Part shown: positions 24,401 to 37,270 of the stretch, piece after piece | Numbering within the stretch: position 1 is the stretch's first letter | Layout of the letters: every line of letters starts with the position of its first letter | Program-made: the position numbers and the translations under genes | From: Strigops habroptila | Taxonomy: Eukaryota; Chordata; Aves; Psittaciformes; Psittacidae | Reading direction: 5' to 3' | DNA length: 64,000 nt | Assembly (NCBI RefSeq): GCF_004027225.2 | Contig: NC_044296.2 | Span: 3,020,796 to 3,084,795 of the forward strand | The notes under the pieces: generated by a model | Databases searched by the model: none | What the model saw: the letters and a program-made list of their open reading frames with translations, nothing else | Told to the model about the DNA's origin: nothing

Positions 24401-24821
24401 CCAGGTGGACCTTTAAGCCGACTCAGTCTGACCATTCTTATGTCCTAAAATATTGTGTGAATTTGACTGCTAAAAACATTTCCAGCTGTATTTGGTTTGC
24501 ATGGCAGAGTTTTGGTTGTGGGGAGCTCCAGGGGTGGCTTCAGTGAGAAGCTGCTACAAACTTCCCCCATGTCCAACAGAGCCAATGGCACCAACAATGT
24601 TTCTGAGTTTGAAGTCTCATTTAAAAACACAGCTGAGAGGAGTATTCTTAACTAAAACCACAAGAATGAGAAGCCGAGCATACATCTACATCTATTTTAA
24701 TTAAATAGGAAAAATCAACGTAATTAGATGTGCATAGAGTGACTTAGCATACCTTCCCTGTGTTAGAGATTTCTTTTCTTTACTCTGAAGTGAAAATGGT
24801 TGATTTGCTGTGGCATTCCCA

Positions 24822-24920
24822 TCACATAGAATATCTCAAGTGGGAAGGGACCTATAAGGATCATTGAATCAAACTCCCTTCTCCTTGCAGGACTACCTAA
24901 AACTAAACCATATTACATGC
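24822..24920 (-). repeat. CR1 LINE 3' fragment (divergent)
   Basis: CATAGAATATCTCAAGTGGG, then AAGGGACCTATAAGGATCATT and GGACTACCTAAAACTAAACC, the reverse complement of an older CR1 subfamily 3' end. Confidence 0.8.
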
Positions 24921-27884
24921 ACAGATTTCAGCACATACTACGTACTTGATTTTCAATATAACTTTAAAAAAAACAAAGGGAAGAAAGCTTCCAATTATTT
25001 TTCATAAAGCACGTAATTCCATGATGAAATTAACTCCCCTACAGATAATTTTTGGATCAAACTTTTATTGCCAGCTTCCTTATCACACATGATTCAGCAC
25101 CCATATACGTAGGAGCCAATCCATGGAAAAATCACTGCAGTTTACCTGCCTTAATTACAGAATTTAGGATTTAAAGAATTTAAATCAGCACAAATTTGAG
25201 CCAAGCTACCCTTGCTTTACGCTAATAATAAAGGTGCTTGATAGCTACCTATTTTTTCACTCTTACATTGTATCATCCTAAACTAAATCGGAACTCAGCT
25301 GCTAATCTCAAGCTATTCTAGTACATCAGTATCTAACCCACAGGAGTTATTCAGAATGTACACTGATAAAATGAGATAATAGAGGCCCCATGGCATCTTT
25401 TACAACAGAAATCTCTGAAAACATTTACCAGGAACACTGCACTACAAGAACCTTAGTAAACAAGTTTCAATCCTCACTGCTGCTTCTTCACCTTAGTAGT
25501 AAGAAGGAAGTTCCATCTGTGGTTTGGTAGTATCTTATTATTTAAGATAAAAAGATATCATTCTGATTACTCATATTCCTGAGTATTTTACATTCATGCT
25601 AAAGCAGTGGTTGACAGGTCCTGCTGAGGGATAGGTATCACTCACTTTTTATATCTCAATGGGAAATAGCATGGTCTAACGATTAAAGCACGCAGAAAAG
25701 GACTAGGCAGAGCAAATAACCTGTATGACCTGTATGCCTGAACTCCTGGGCAACTACTTCTATGGCTGCTACTGAGGGAAAAATCACTCTTGCTGGTGAA
25801 GCTTTAAACTTGAATTCAAAGCAAAACTGACTCAGAAACAACTGTGATATGCCAAAGGCACAACTTTGCCGGATGTCTATTTTGCAAACACGCAAGTGAT
25901 TGTTGGTTCAGAGTGCCAAATGTTGCTGCAAGTCTGTCAGTGTCTTGCAATGCCTTTACAGACAGATTTTCAAACTCAAGCATTTTCACCATCAGGCTAG
26001 GTTTTCTAAAGTCTGGTTTCTGCTGAAGCTTTGCACTCATTTGGGCACTTGTTTGAAAACCAGATTCCAAGACCCCCTCTAAGGATTCCCTGGAGTGGAT
26101 CACTCTTGAAACCTGGCCACAACCACAGATGCTGAACTCCTGAAAATCAAGTTTTTCTCTTGATTTCAGAGTCTGAAGAATATACTGAACTTTCTGGTGT
26201 ACTAAAGTTCTAGGCTCAAACATACTAAATCACTGTCTCTGCAGCCTAATTACAACAGGTTGTTTCTTAAGGGGTTAGTAGAATTAGTTTTGTCTTTCGG
26301 TCTTGAGGTATGAGACTTCAAACTGTGTGAACCTACCCAAAACTACCAAACCACCTGCAGTAGAACTGCTGGGTCTTACAGCTTGTAAGCTGTATAAATT
26401 TTCCTCGATTCCTTAGTCCTTGTGGTCAAAGCACACACTGTTGAGGCTGCACTGTCCATGGGAACTACCCTCAAAACCAGCTCAGGTGTTTCTATCTGGA
26501 ACAAACCGACCTCTAAATTTAACTGTGGGTCTACAACAGATCGTAAGACTGGGAATGTACTACAAAACACTTAAAACCCCAAAGCTACTAATGATTATTT
26601 GCAAAGAACAGAGTTTCTGGTCTGCAAATCCCTCAATGCCTGCTGAATAATGAAGTCTTCACGGTGTTGGCTCATTTGGCTTGCCTCTGCACCCATGAAA
26701 GCTGACCCCTGACCCTTACACTGTGGCTCAGTGTAATATGCTTCATAAAGGTTGGGGTTTTTTCCTCTGGTAAAGGACTTTAAAGAAATCCTTTTTCATC
26801 CTCTGCTTTATTTCATAGTTAGTGACATTTCAGCAGATTACACTCGGTAGGGAGAGTTTAGTTGAATTCTGAAATACTGGAATTGGAAATTCAAGTGTTT
26901 CAGCTGAAAACACAAATCCATGAAGATCTCCATATTTTCAGATAATTTTTGCTGATTTTTTATTTTTTATTTTTTAACAACTAAACTTTCCTTGGAAGGC
27001 TGAAAAATATTCTGGACACTACGAGTATTTTACAAAATTTTTAGTTGTCTTGTTCCTTCAGTTTCAGCCCTTACTTGGTGGAGACTGCTCTAGAAACATA
27101 TAAAGCATGAGCAGCTGAACCATTCTTTTTCCCCTTGCCGTTGCTTCATGCACAATGCAGGGTGGCACAGAGATAACTGAGCTATTTCATTCAGATGCAA
27201 CGATGCTGAGACACACTGGAATTCCCCCAAGCTAACTAATGCCAACAAGCTCGATTTGGCAATGCTAACCATGACCAGACTACATTTACTACTGAAGCGG
27301 GCTTACTGAGAGCAGTCATAGTGCACAGATTTGCAGGACCAGACCATATTGTATCAAACCTGTGCCACATGTTTTATAGAAAGGCAGTAAATTAGCAGTA
27401 AAATAGAAACCCACATAAAACCATTGTGATACACAGCAGACTAGATGGCAGGTATGAACCTGTTAATTCTTGCACATGGATGTTTTAAGTGACCACTTTT
27501 GGCCTGCTGTGCGAACAGGAACCAGCAAGGTGTGGCTGCATTTACCTTGGTATAACTCAGCAGTAAGTCTTTTCCAGTCACTAGATCTTCACTCACACGA
27601 CTGATGGCGGAAGAGGAGAACTAGCCCAGGTACTCACACGTCTGGCTCCGGTTGAATGAGCAGATGGATGCTCCTGCGCAGCATGCCACTGGCAGTACGT
27701 ATAGCCCTGCATCCGCTCTCCACCTCCTTCTGCCCACCCAGAAGGATGGAAAATTCCACTTGGTTCATACTGAATCTGACAAAACTGCTGTCACAATAGG
27801 TTTTTTTTTTCAAAGTGAAGATTGATTCACAAAGATAAAGCTCAGAATTATCTGAAGGTTGCCCCAGATTGTTGCAGTGGTGCC

Positions 27885-27982
27885 TCATAGAATCATAGAA
27901 TGGTTTGGGTTGGACCTTAAGATCATCCAGTTCCAACCCCCCTGCCATGGGAAGGGACACCTCACACTAGACCATGTTGCCC
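27885..27982 (-). repeat. CR1 LINE 3' fragment
   Basis: TCATAGAATCATAGAATGG to CACACTAGACCATGTTGCCC, about 98 bp of CR1 3' end in minus orientation, close in type to the 1.4-kb copy. Confidence 0.9.
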
Positions 27983-30039
27983 ATCATGAGGAAGAAGCAA
28001 GGTGGTCTAGACCCAAAGGTAAGTCCCTTCCTCTTTGTACCACAAGAATATCATTGGAGTCTATGAAATCAATGATACCTAAGTATGTGTTTAAAATTAA
28101 GCAGAGGCTAAGAGTTCTTTCTGAGACAAGGCCAGAAATGCCCTTAAGCAGGGCTGCTATTGATGTTAGCAAGTCAGTGGCTTTCTGTCTTGGAAATTAG
28201 AAGTCAAGAGCCACCAGGAAAGAACTGAACACATTTGTAATCTTTCCTAGAGGCAATCAGCAGCGGTCAGTAGGTCTTGAGGGCACACAAAATCCCTATT
28301 TTAAAACCAGAGTGGAATCATTTGCAAATTACAAAATCCCTTGCTCTGTAGAAGCTGCAACTGTCATGAAGTTCATAACAATTTTAAGAGGAAAAGCAGA
28401 GCAAATCCTAATAAAAACAAGGCCTGCTCCCCATTTTTCAAAATCCATTCCCCAGCAAACACCAGACATCAGGAAAGACAGCCTTCTCCTATATTCGATA
28501 TTCCCAATTCCTTTCTTCACCTTTTCACAGATCCGTTTCAAAATGCCCAACCCAATATACTTTGTTCTGATAGTAAAACTTACGGGATCTGCTTCATTCT
28601 TACTCTCCTGCTCATTGTGCAGTCACTTTTATCAGAAGCTGCAAATTATTTCTTATTTAGAAAACTGAGCTAAGCCGTTGCTTAGCCTCCATGCTGAGCC
28701 ATCCACACATCTGCAATAGGGCCCCACAAGGTTTTATTAACCCAGCAGTGCTGTGATCCAGATTCCAGCCCTAAGAAATTACTTTGCTTGAAGTAAACAA
28801 ACCAAAGCCAAGCTCTCCCATTCTTTCTCCCAGTGTTTGCCTGCTCCTACCTCCAGCACAAGCCCTTCCAGAATGAAGGACTGATCGTAGCATCCTATTT
28901 ACAAACGTTTTTGCAGAACCTAAATAAAACTCATCTCACTGCTTACCCTTTCGTTTCCAAACGAGAAAATAATGATCACAAAATAGACACCATTCACACT
29001 AATAGGCATAGGAATATTTAGCAGATCATGAGTGGAGCATACCAAGGGTGACATATTTCTGTGCATGTGCAGGAAGACTCCCATCCTTGTGTTCTTTTGC
29101 GTAAGTCCTGTCAAAGGATCCAACGCTCTCTAAAAGCTTTCCTTTTTCTTTTTAAAGGAAGTAAACCATCACTACTGCCTTGTCTAGAAAGCTGTCAGGC
29201 CTTTGTACGTGTGTGAAAAGGGCACTCACTGCAGAGCGTGACCACATCTCTCACTTATTAATTAATATCAGGATGTTTTATTAGAGGTTTCCCTTTCACT
29301 CTACTATCACAGGAAATAAATGAAGCTTTTGAAGATTTTGCAAGGCAGAATCATGCATTGGTCACTTCTGCTTGAGTTTTTATAATACACAGTATTGGTA
29401 ACAACCCACTTGTACTAAAGATGAAACTCCCAGTTTCAGTTCCAAATCATTGAGTTTCTCTGTGCCCAGAGCAACAGGGTGCTTATCAGTGCTTCATCAG
29501 ATTCAAAATACTTACTTCTGGGTGACTAAAGTGAAACGTTTATGTAAATTCACATGGTCCAGTCCTAGAAATAATTTCTCCAGATTCAAATTGATTGCTA
29601 CAGTTTCCTTTTTGAATCATCATACTGAGAAAATAATATAATGTTCGAAATTAGGATTTGGGTTTTGTCTGAAACTACATTAGAGTCAAATCTGGAGTGC
29701 CTCCATTAATGCTGTGCAACTGATTCCAGGTTTCTGCTAAAGCAGCAGAAATCAGCAGCTTGATCGTAGCTCTTTAGAGAAAGCAGCAAAGACAACGAAC
29801 TATTTCTTCCATCCCTTGCGTTATTTCTTGCAAAATTAATATTCACAGTATACTTTTACTAGATGGAAGCAGTGGGAATTTCTGCCTAAACTGCTTGACT
29901 TCACAAGAAAATATAAAGACTCTTCTCAAAACACAAATTCTGCTCTTAACTGCATCTCACCTGACTTACTGCATAGGTTTGGAAAGGAGGGAGCTGTGAC
30001 CTTGGCACAGATTTCAGGTAGACACGTCAGGTTACTCAC

Positions 30040-30111
30040 CAAACGGTTTTCACCTGGCAGACCTCTTAGGTCTGATAGATCTCCAGGAGCACGAGACCAG
30101 TCCTGGATTCC
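30040..30111 (-). other. Exon-like segment, 72 nt, unassigned
   Basis: On the minus strand it is flanked by TTTGGTCTGCAG and GTGAGTAAC and is open for exactly 24 codons, starting GIQDWSRAPGDLSDLRG. It is relatively CG-containing within AT-rich surroundings. I do not recognise the peptide, and no neighbouring exon in a compatible frame is evident. It could be an exon of an unknown gene or lncRNA, or chance. Confidence 0.25.
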
Positions 30112-30224
30112 CTGCAGACCAAAGTTGTTGTCTATCATTGACATGGTAGAATGGTAAGAGAACACATCAAACCAATACTACGCAATAACCTAGCCAGGAA
30201 GCAGAGAATAACTCTGCAGCCAGG

Positions 30225-30248
30225 GTGTCGTGGTTTAAGCCACGACAC
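30225..30248. repeat. Perfect 9-bp inverted repeat, LTR-end-like
   Basis: GTGTCGTGG, loop TTTAAG, CCACGACAC. The 12-mer TCGTGGTTTAAG at 30228-30239 is identical to the outer end of the ERVL LTR at 21473-21484 read on the other strand. The following sequence, to about 30.5 kb, is not an obvious copy of that LTR. It may be an end of a different LTR family. Confidence 0.5.
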
Positions 30249-33011
30249 AGGAGAAACTGTGAGACCAATTACCAGAAGTGAAACTGGCTAAACAGCAAAA
30301 ACTATATTGCACTCTAGAGGTTTGTGGTTCAGTGAAAAAGTCAGGGCAGGAATCACAGGGATAAGGCCAGGTCCTTGGCTCACCTTTTCCAAGTGGACAA
30401 ATGTTTCAGAGTCACTCAGGCAAAAAGTCCTGAAGCTTAATAAGACTTTCCTAATACCTGCTGTTCTCCTGAAAGCCTCTGCTAGCTGAAGTTACCTCAT
30501 TAGGTAGGAGCCTCAGCTTTCGAATAGAAAAAAATGTGTTTAGCTCTTGTGGATGCAGAGGATTATCAAAACCAAGACAAATAGACAGCTTCCCTTCAAC
30601 AACAACAAACCAACCCCACAAACCAAACCAAGCGCTCTTCAGATTTTGATTTTACCACTAAGCATTACTTGAATTTAACTTGTAAAAACATGCTGCAAAG
30701 AAGACAACTTTTAAAGTGAGAACTGGAAACTGGAATGTTTTCTTAACATAGTTCATGATTTTGAGTCTTATTGGAGGACAGCAGTTCTGAGACATCTTAA
30801 AGGATGCCTGAATTTAAAAAGTGTTCTTTTTAAATGAAGCCCGTTATATTTGGCAATCAGAAATGTCAGAGCCTGGAGTCATTAGTCTTTTCTGAAATAA
30901 TGCCTGATGTCTGCAGATCATTGCACTCATGCTGGCATGGAAGTCAGCCTATAGTTAGTTATTGCAATAATTATTTCTGATAAGCAGAGATGCTAGATAG
31001 GGGATAATTGGCATGTAGTACACTGATGAACCGCATTTTCCTTCTCCCAACATATCTTTGAATGTCCCCAAGAAATTTAACATGTCATAAGCCCCAACAC
31101 AGCAAAGTTCAAATTTAGAGCAGTAAAAAAAGTGCCATACCTAGAGACCTGAAAAATATGAAGTTTTGTATTCTGTATGATACAGCAAGTGCATTTGTTG
31201 CTTGTAGAAACAGGAGGTTCCTACCTTTTGTGTGGTCTCTAAGTGCTTGTTTCTTGGTCTGGGATACCCCAAGAAACATTCTCACAGGGTTTTTTTAATC
31301 AAAATAGTTACTGTAACACTCTCTTTAAATCAAAAGCAATACTGGCTACTAATTTTTTCAATATTATACATGTAAGGGATTTAAAACCAGTGATCTTGTT
31401 TAAGATGTCCACACATTATATATAAGTAGTTCTGGGGAGCGGCTACTTGAATGTTTCAGCTACACTGACATGACAAGACCAGTGTCCTCCGTTCAAAGCT
31501 TCATCGTCTCCCACCCAACTAGAAGGAATGCAGCAAACTGGAATTTCACATTTTACACTGCTCAGGCCTCTCTGCTCACGATATACTAGATTTTGCATGT
31601 GGGGTGCCAAACCTGCTCTCAGGCATCATTATCTTTCAATTGGAGAAGCAAATCTGCTGCCTATGTCCAAATTCTGCTATCTAGGAATTAGTTATACAGA
31701 GTAGAAGAAACAGTTTTTCTGGGAATGTAAAAAACCCACAAAATTTTTTTGCTCTCTCTTTTGGTCTCATTATACCTGTCTGCACGACTCCTGTCCCAAT
31801 ATTCCTGAATTCCCTCTTCAGGTGCAAAGTGCAGCTCGTGTTGGCATGCCTGACTCTTAATGTATGTCTGCTAGTAATAACAAGATTCTGTAGCTGGAAA
31901 AGCATTTTATGTTGCTTATATAAATAACAAAGTGATACTGAAGAGCAGATTGAGGTTTGGCAGATTTGCAACATCTAGATACACATCTCTGTCATATGAG
32001 GCTCACTAGGCTTTTCAACAAATGTACACTGTTTCATTAATGCAATTTATATCTACAATCTTGACACTTACGTAGAAGGGGAAATTTGGTTAATTCCACA
32101 GAATTCAGGCTTGCAGTTTCATTTTCTTTTGTGTATCAGATTTTCTCTCCCTAGTTTTCTCTACTGCATATTGTTTGCAATGACTATGAAGTACACAAAG
32201 AATATTGGGTTTAACATTAGAGAAAGCATAGAGAAAGGGCCATTGCTCCTACAGTGATCTGAAAGAGTTTGAACGTACCACGATTTTTGTGTGATAAGGG
32301 GTGCACAGTGTGCCCAGGGGAAATTCAATTACTCCAAGGCAGCAGGACCTCTTTTCAGGAGTAATTCTCAAGGCCTATCGACAGCACATTCCCAATTCTT
32401 CTGCATTTTAATTAGTGGTTAATGAGAAACTCTGGGGATACTTTTGCCCAGAGGGGAGGAAAATGCTATGTTTTGGACTTCACTCAAAGCAAGTAGGAAA
32501 AGTGACTTCAAGGCACAGCCTTTGGTTTTATGCTTCCAGACCACGCAGTAGAGTTCAGACCTGGCTGCAGATTTCCCTCCCACTTTAAAGTGCTTCTAAC
32601 ACCAAAGACTGCCTCAGAAGTGGAGGTTAATGAATCCTCTAAGTTCATGACTGTGACGTTCATCACCCTCTTCAATTAATATAATTAAAATATTTAACAT
32701 GTTATTTTCTTCACTGTAAATTTCGTTGTTTTGCTGAAGCAAAATAAGGATGGCAGAAAAAGGGGGATTAAATACACCTTTTCTTCATACAAAAATTTCA
32801 TGGCAGCTGTCAACACTACAATTCAAAACAAGAACTATTTCACCCCAGCTTTCAGAAATAACACACTTAATAAACTTTACCTTCCTCCAAGGATAATAAC
32901 TATTTATCACCTGCCTTTATACAAATCCTGCGTACCTTTGGAATAGTTTTCTCTGTCTTTCTCAAACTTGCTACAGAAGGGGAAGTCAGAGAGGGGGAGT
33001 GGGAAATGACA

Positions 33012-33640
33012 ATGTGCGCTTGCAGCCCAGAAAGCCAACCGCATCCTGGGCTGCATCAAAAGAAGCGTGACCAGCAGGTCGAAGGAGGTGATCCTGCCCC
33101 TCTACTCTGCTCTTGTGAGACCCCACTTGGAGTACTGCGTACAGTTCTGGTGTCCTCAACATAAAAAGGACATGGAGCTGTTGGAGCGAGTCCAGAGGAG
33201 GGCCACGAGGATGATAAGAGGGCTGGAGCACCTCCCATATGAAGACAGGCTGAGAGAGTTGGGGCTGTTCAGCCTGGAGAAGAGAAGGCTGCATGGAGAC
33301 CTCATAGCAGCCTTCCAGTGTCTGAAGGGTGGTGGGGAGGGACTCTTCCTTAGGGACTGTAGTGGTAGGACAAGGGGTAATGGGTTCAAACTTAAACAGG
33401 GGAAGTTTAGATTAGATACAAGGAAGAAGTTCTTTACAGTGAGGGTGGTGAAGCACTGGAATGGGTTGCCCAGGGAGGTTGTGGATGCTCCATCCCTGGC
33501 GGTGTTCAAGGCCAGGTTGGACAGAGCCTTGAGCCACGTGGTTTAGGGCAAGGTGTCCCTGCGCATGGCAGGGGTGTTGGAACTAGATGATGTTAAGGTC
33601 CTTTCCAACCCTTACGATTCTATGATTCTATGATTCTATG
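33012..33640 (+). mobile_element. CR1 LINE, 5'-truncated, with open reverse-transcriptase C-terminal frame
   Basis: From GCGCTTGCAGCCCAGAAAG to a tail of three ATTCTATG units. The frame ending at 33546 is open from about 33018 and encodes [11 protein letters not shown], then [19 protein letters not shown]-like sequence (here [20 protein letters not shown]) and [16 protein letters not shown], the conserved end of CR1 ORF2. It lacks the endonuclease and most of the reverse transcriptase, so it is a dead insertion. The open frame and clean tail suggest it is one of the younger copies here. Confidence 0.9.
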
Positions 33641-34970
33641 ACAACAACGCCTCCCCATCTTTGAAATCAGATGCAAAAGGTTTTTCAAAACGAGAGAGGA
33701 AAAGGGCTGTCCCCAGAACTTTGTGAACTGAAGAAACCACGTTACAAGCTGAGCAATGCTAGAAGCAAACAGTCCTATGGTGTTAATAATTTTTAACAGT
33801 TTTCAATGCCTAGATCATTTGTATTTTCTATCCTGGTTCTCAGTGCTTCTGATATTGTAAGGGACATAGTGAAGGGCATATACATCAATATCTTTCCCCA
33901 ACAGAGCAAGCAAAGGGAAAGACAATTTTCAAATGTTATGTTTCTACACAGACTTTGACATAAAGGACAGGGTTTTCAGAAGAAGTTTGCATCTAGAGAC
34001 TGCAACACTATGAAAAAACAACCAAAAGTGTCATAGGAGATATTTAGATAGGGAAGGAGATGATGAGGAGACATGGAGATGGAAGCAAAAGATTTGAAGC
34101 ACATACAGACCATCTCTAACAAAACAGGTTATGCTTTCAGTGAAAGCTCAGCATCTTAGAAAATTCACAGTAGAGTTTGCCATGGTTAAAACAAAGTTGA
34201 GTAAACTCAAGTACCATATAGGGACCTTCATGACAGGAGTTGTTCTTGGCCTAGGCAACCATTCACTCCATAACAACAACTGGCATCACTAAGGCCAATT
34301 GCTTTTCCTGGCCTTGTCACCTTCTCAAGCAAAGCTTTGTGCAGAGACATGCAAAAGGCTCCATCTGTGAGAGGTGGATCCTTCTGCAAGTGTGTGAGCT
34401 GCTGGGGGAAAGTCCTCCCCAAGGAAACCACCTTTCTACTATGGCTTCTCCACAGAGATGGTGCCGATCCCTCCCTTCAGGGCTGCAAATCCAGCATCTT
34501 ACATTCACTATGTTATTATCAAGCTCTAGTGCTGTGCTGGCTGCCATAGAGACACCAGGTGATGCTCTAGAAACAATAAAACTTGGCTCAATGCAGGAAA
34601 GAAATCTCCCTTGGTCTCACAGCTAGGCATGTACAAGTGCACGAATGCTGGTGTTTCTGATATGAAGAGGAGATTGAACCAAAATAAACTCATAGGAAAG
34701 AACAGGCAACAAAATTGTCCAACTAGGCAAACATAGTAGAAGCATATAATAGAATCTACAAACATAACCACCTCCATCACTCCCTCTGAAGATGGGAAGA
34801 GAAACTAGAGGGGAAGATATCAGGCATTGCAATATGGTTAGTGCATGTGCATCCTTGTGTGTGTGTGCATAAAGGGGTTGGTGTGTTGGCAGGTGTGGGA
34901 GGACTGCTGAATGTCAGAAGTTTAGAGTAAGATAAATTCAGTGACAGATGCAGGAAGCATAGAGATAACA

Positions 34971-35255
34971 TAGAAAAAAGAGAAAGGAAGGAGGAAAAAG
35001 AAAAAAGGGAAAGTGAAAAGAGGAGAAAAAAGTTTGAAAAAGAAAAAAAATGAAAAAAGGGGAAATTATTAAAAAAGGAAAAAGATTAAAAAAATAAGAA
35101 AATATCTTTTCAAAGATTAAAAAGAAATAAGATCAAAAAAGATAAAATAGAAAGAGGAAAGAGAAGAGAGAAGATAGAAAATAATTTTTAAAAGTACTAA
35201 AAAAAAGATAAAGAGAGAAAAAAATACGAAAAAAGATGAAAAAAGACAAAAGCCA
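34971..35255. repeat. A/G-rich low-complexity tract
   Basis: About 285 nt of GAAAA and AGAAAG-like runs with only scattered pyrimidines on the plus strand. It is simple sequence; the minus-strand open frame across it (FFVFFSLFIFF-like) is an artefact of composition. Confidence 0.9.
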
Positions 35256-36031
35256 GTAATTTTCATAGCACAAGCCATCCACTTTTCAGGAACGCTAGCA
35301 GGGGACTGGGGACAAGCACAGAAATGGTTTTCTAGTAGGGTATTGCTGCCTTCTTTACCCCAAAACACCTAAAAAAAGCCCCAATGCTTGAATTCCCTCT
35401 CACCAACCTGGCCAGGACTTACCTTGCGGCTGGGACACAACACCCAGAGTCATCTAGCATCAGCTCCTCTGAGAGGAGCCACCCAGGCAGTGCAAGAGGG
35501 AGAGTTCTGCTGAATGCTGCCTCACCGCACGCTGGCTTGTGACAGCCCTGCACTGAGAAACATGTCAAAGGGGGCCAGCGAGGGCTCTGTTTTTGTCCTT
35601 TTGTATTTGCTTTTTGGGGTTTTTTTTTTGTTGCTTTTTTGCATAACCATGTCCCAGGGAAGTTAGAGTCATGTAGTGATTACGCAAGAAGCGGTGACAC
35701 ATGGTGGCAGAGCAGGCAGCATCACCGGTGGTCAGGTGGCTTCTGCCCCCAACAAGGCTGCTTCTGAGCTTCCCGTTAGCATTTACACCAACAAAAGTGC
35801 CTCAGCCACAGCAGTGGTAGCAAAGGGGGGTGGCTTCCCTGCCCAACTCAGAGCTTAAAAAGCTGTTGTAGGTGTGGAGTCATTCACAAAGCCAGGCAAG
35901 GAGTGAGGGTGGTGCAGGGGGACCCCATGGGGCAGTGGGGTCAGGGAGAGGCGGATGGCTCTATGGATGCAGCCAGATAAATCTCACTTTAATAAGTGGC
36001 AGGGCAAGTCGCTCTGGCACAAATAAGTAGT

Positions 36032-36080
36032 GAGATTATAGAGTAGTTTGGGTTGGAAAGGATCTTAAGATCACCTAGTG
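36032..36080 (-). repeat. CR1 LINE extreme 3' fragment
   Basis: GAGATTATAGAGTAG, then TTTGGGTTGGAAAGGATCTT and AAGATCACCTAGTGC, about 50 bp of CR1 3' end in minus orientation. Confidence 0.75.
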
Positions 36081-36587
36081 CACGGCTGCATCCCCATTGC
36101 CTCAGAGCCCTCCTCCCTGCCAGGCCCCCACACCTAGGAGCCGCCCATTCCCATCACCTCCCTGCTTCCTCCATCCTCTCCCATCTCCAAGGTTTGCCCA
36201 CCAAGCCAGCGGTGACATGGAGCTCTGGAGAAGGGGCTCTCCTCAGCTCCAGCCCTGCCTCACCTCACCTCACCTACCACCTTAAGCCTCCATAGATGCC
36301 TCAGCAAAGCACCTTCCCCCAGAGCCTGGTGGAGTGATCACCATGAACAAGGCAACCCCAACACCTGAGCCCATCTTGTTGCTTCCTGTCAGGAGTCAAG
36401 AGCGGGATTTGCACTTAAATCCCCAAGGGCTGATACAATCAGCTGTGCTGGGGCCTCTCTGTGGTCTGCACTCAGCTGGTGCCAGTTCTATCAGCTGGCC
36501 CAGAGGAAGAAGGGCTCCCTTGCTGAGGTGGCTGCACCTCAAAGTATGCAAAAGGTTTTAATACACCTTTTTTTAGAATATGTAGGA

Positions 36588-36990
36588 GTATGAAGACAGG
36601 CTGAGAACATTGGGGCTGCTCAGCCTGGAGAAGAGAAGCTGTGTGGAGACTTCAGAGCATATTCCAGCGCCTGAAGGGGGCTACAAGGATGCTGGAGAGG
36701 GACCTTCATCAGGGGCTGTAACAATAGGACGAGGGGTGATGGGTTCAAACTGAAACAGGGGAAGTTCAGGTTAGATATAAGGAAGAAGCTCTTTACTGTG
36801 AGGGTGCTGAGATACTGGCACAGGGTGCCCAGAGAAGCTGTGGCTGCCCCATCCCTGGCAGTGTTCAAGGCGAGGTTGGACGGGGCTTGGAGCAACATGA
36901 TCTAGTGTGAGGTGCCCCTGCCCATGGCAGGGAATTGGGAATAGAAGATCTTAAGGTCCTTTCCAACCCTAACTACTCTATGATTCTATT
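36588..36990 (+). repeat. CR1 LINE 3' fragment, about 400 bp
   Basis: Starts AGTATGAAGACAGGCTGAGA, contains GGGGCTGCTCAGCCTGGAG and GGTTCAAACTGAAACAGGGG, and ends CTCTATGATTCTATT. Small deletions break the ORF2 frame that is open in the 33-kb copy. Confidence 0.92.
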
Positions 36991-37241
36991 TCTGCTGCTC
37001 TTCACTCGCATAAGAATGAGTTTGCACAACATGAAGGCAGTGGCTGAGGTGGTACTGGGTCGTGGAGCCTGGTTCTGGGGGCTGGCAGTGGGCTGAGCTT
37101 CCCCTGCTCCCTGCCATGGCAGCGTGGTTTAGGGGTGACAGGCTTCTACAGTGAGGGGAAGACGGAGCCATTATTGTCACATTTACTGAGGCCTCTTGTG
37201 TTTTACCTGTGATGTGGGAGTTGTCACTTATTTATACGCCA

Positions 37242-37270
37242 TGTAAAATCCTGATCTATAGGATTTTACA
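37242..37270. repeat. Perfect 10-bp inverted repeat with 9-nt loop
   Basis: TGTAAAATCC, loop TGATCTATA, GGATTTTACA. A direct copy of the left arm plus loop, with one change (GTAAAATGCTGATCTATAGG), follows at 37277-37296. Confidence 0.85.

Larger units (their letters stand above)
21490..33010. other. Intergenic region, AT-richer, no assignable gene
   Basis: No recognisable coding gene in about 11.5 kb. It holds CR1 pieces at 24822 and 27885 and a hairpin sequence at 30225-30248. Minus-strand exon-like segments occur, notably 30040-30111, with a minus-strand AATAAA at 21635-21640. They could belong to an unrecognised transcript but match no family I know. Confidence 0.5.

Noticed and set aside
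25816-26223. 135-codon minus-strand open frame
   Set aside because: No domain recognised, ordinary composition, and no supporting splice or promoter signal at its ends.
33156-33509. Minus-strand open frame inside the CR1 copy
   Set aside because: Antisense shadow of the CR1 ORF2 remnant.
35117-35368. Phe-rich minus-strand open frame that looks like a membrane protein
   Set aside because: It is the translation of the A/G-rich tract on the opposite strand.
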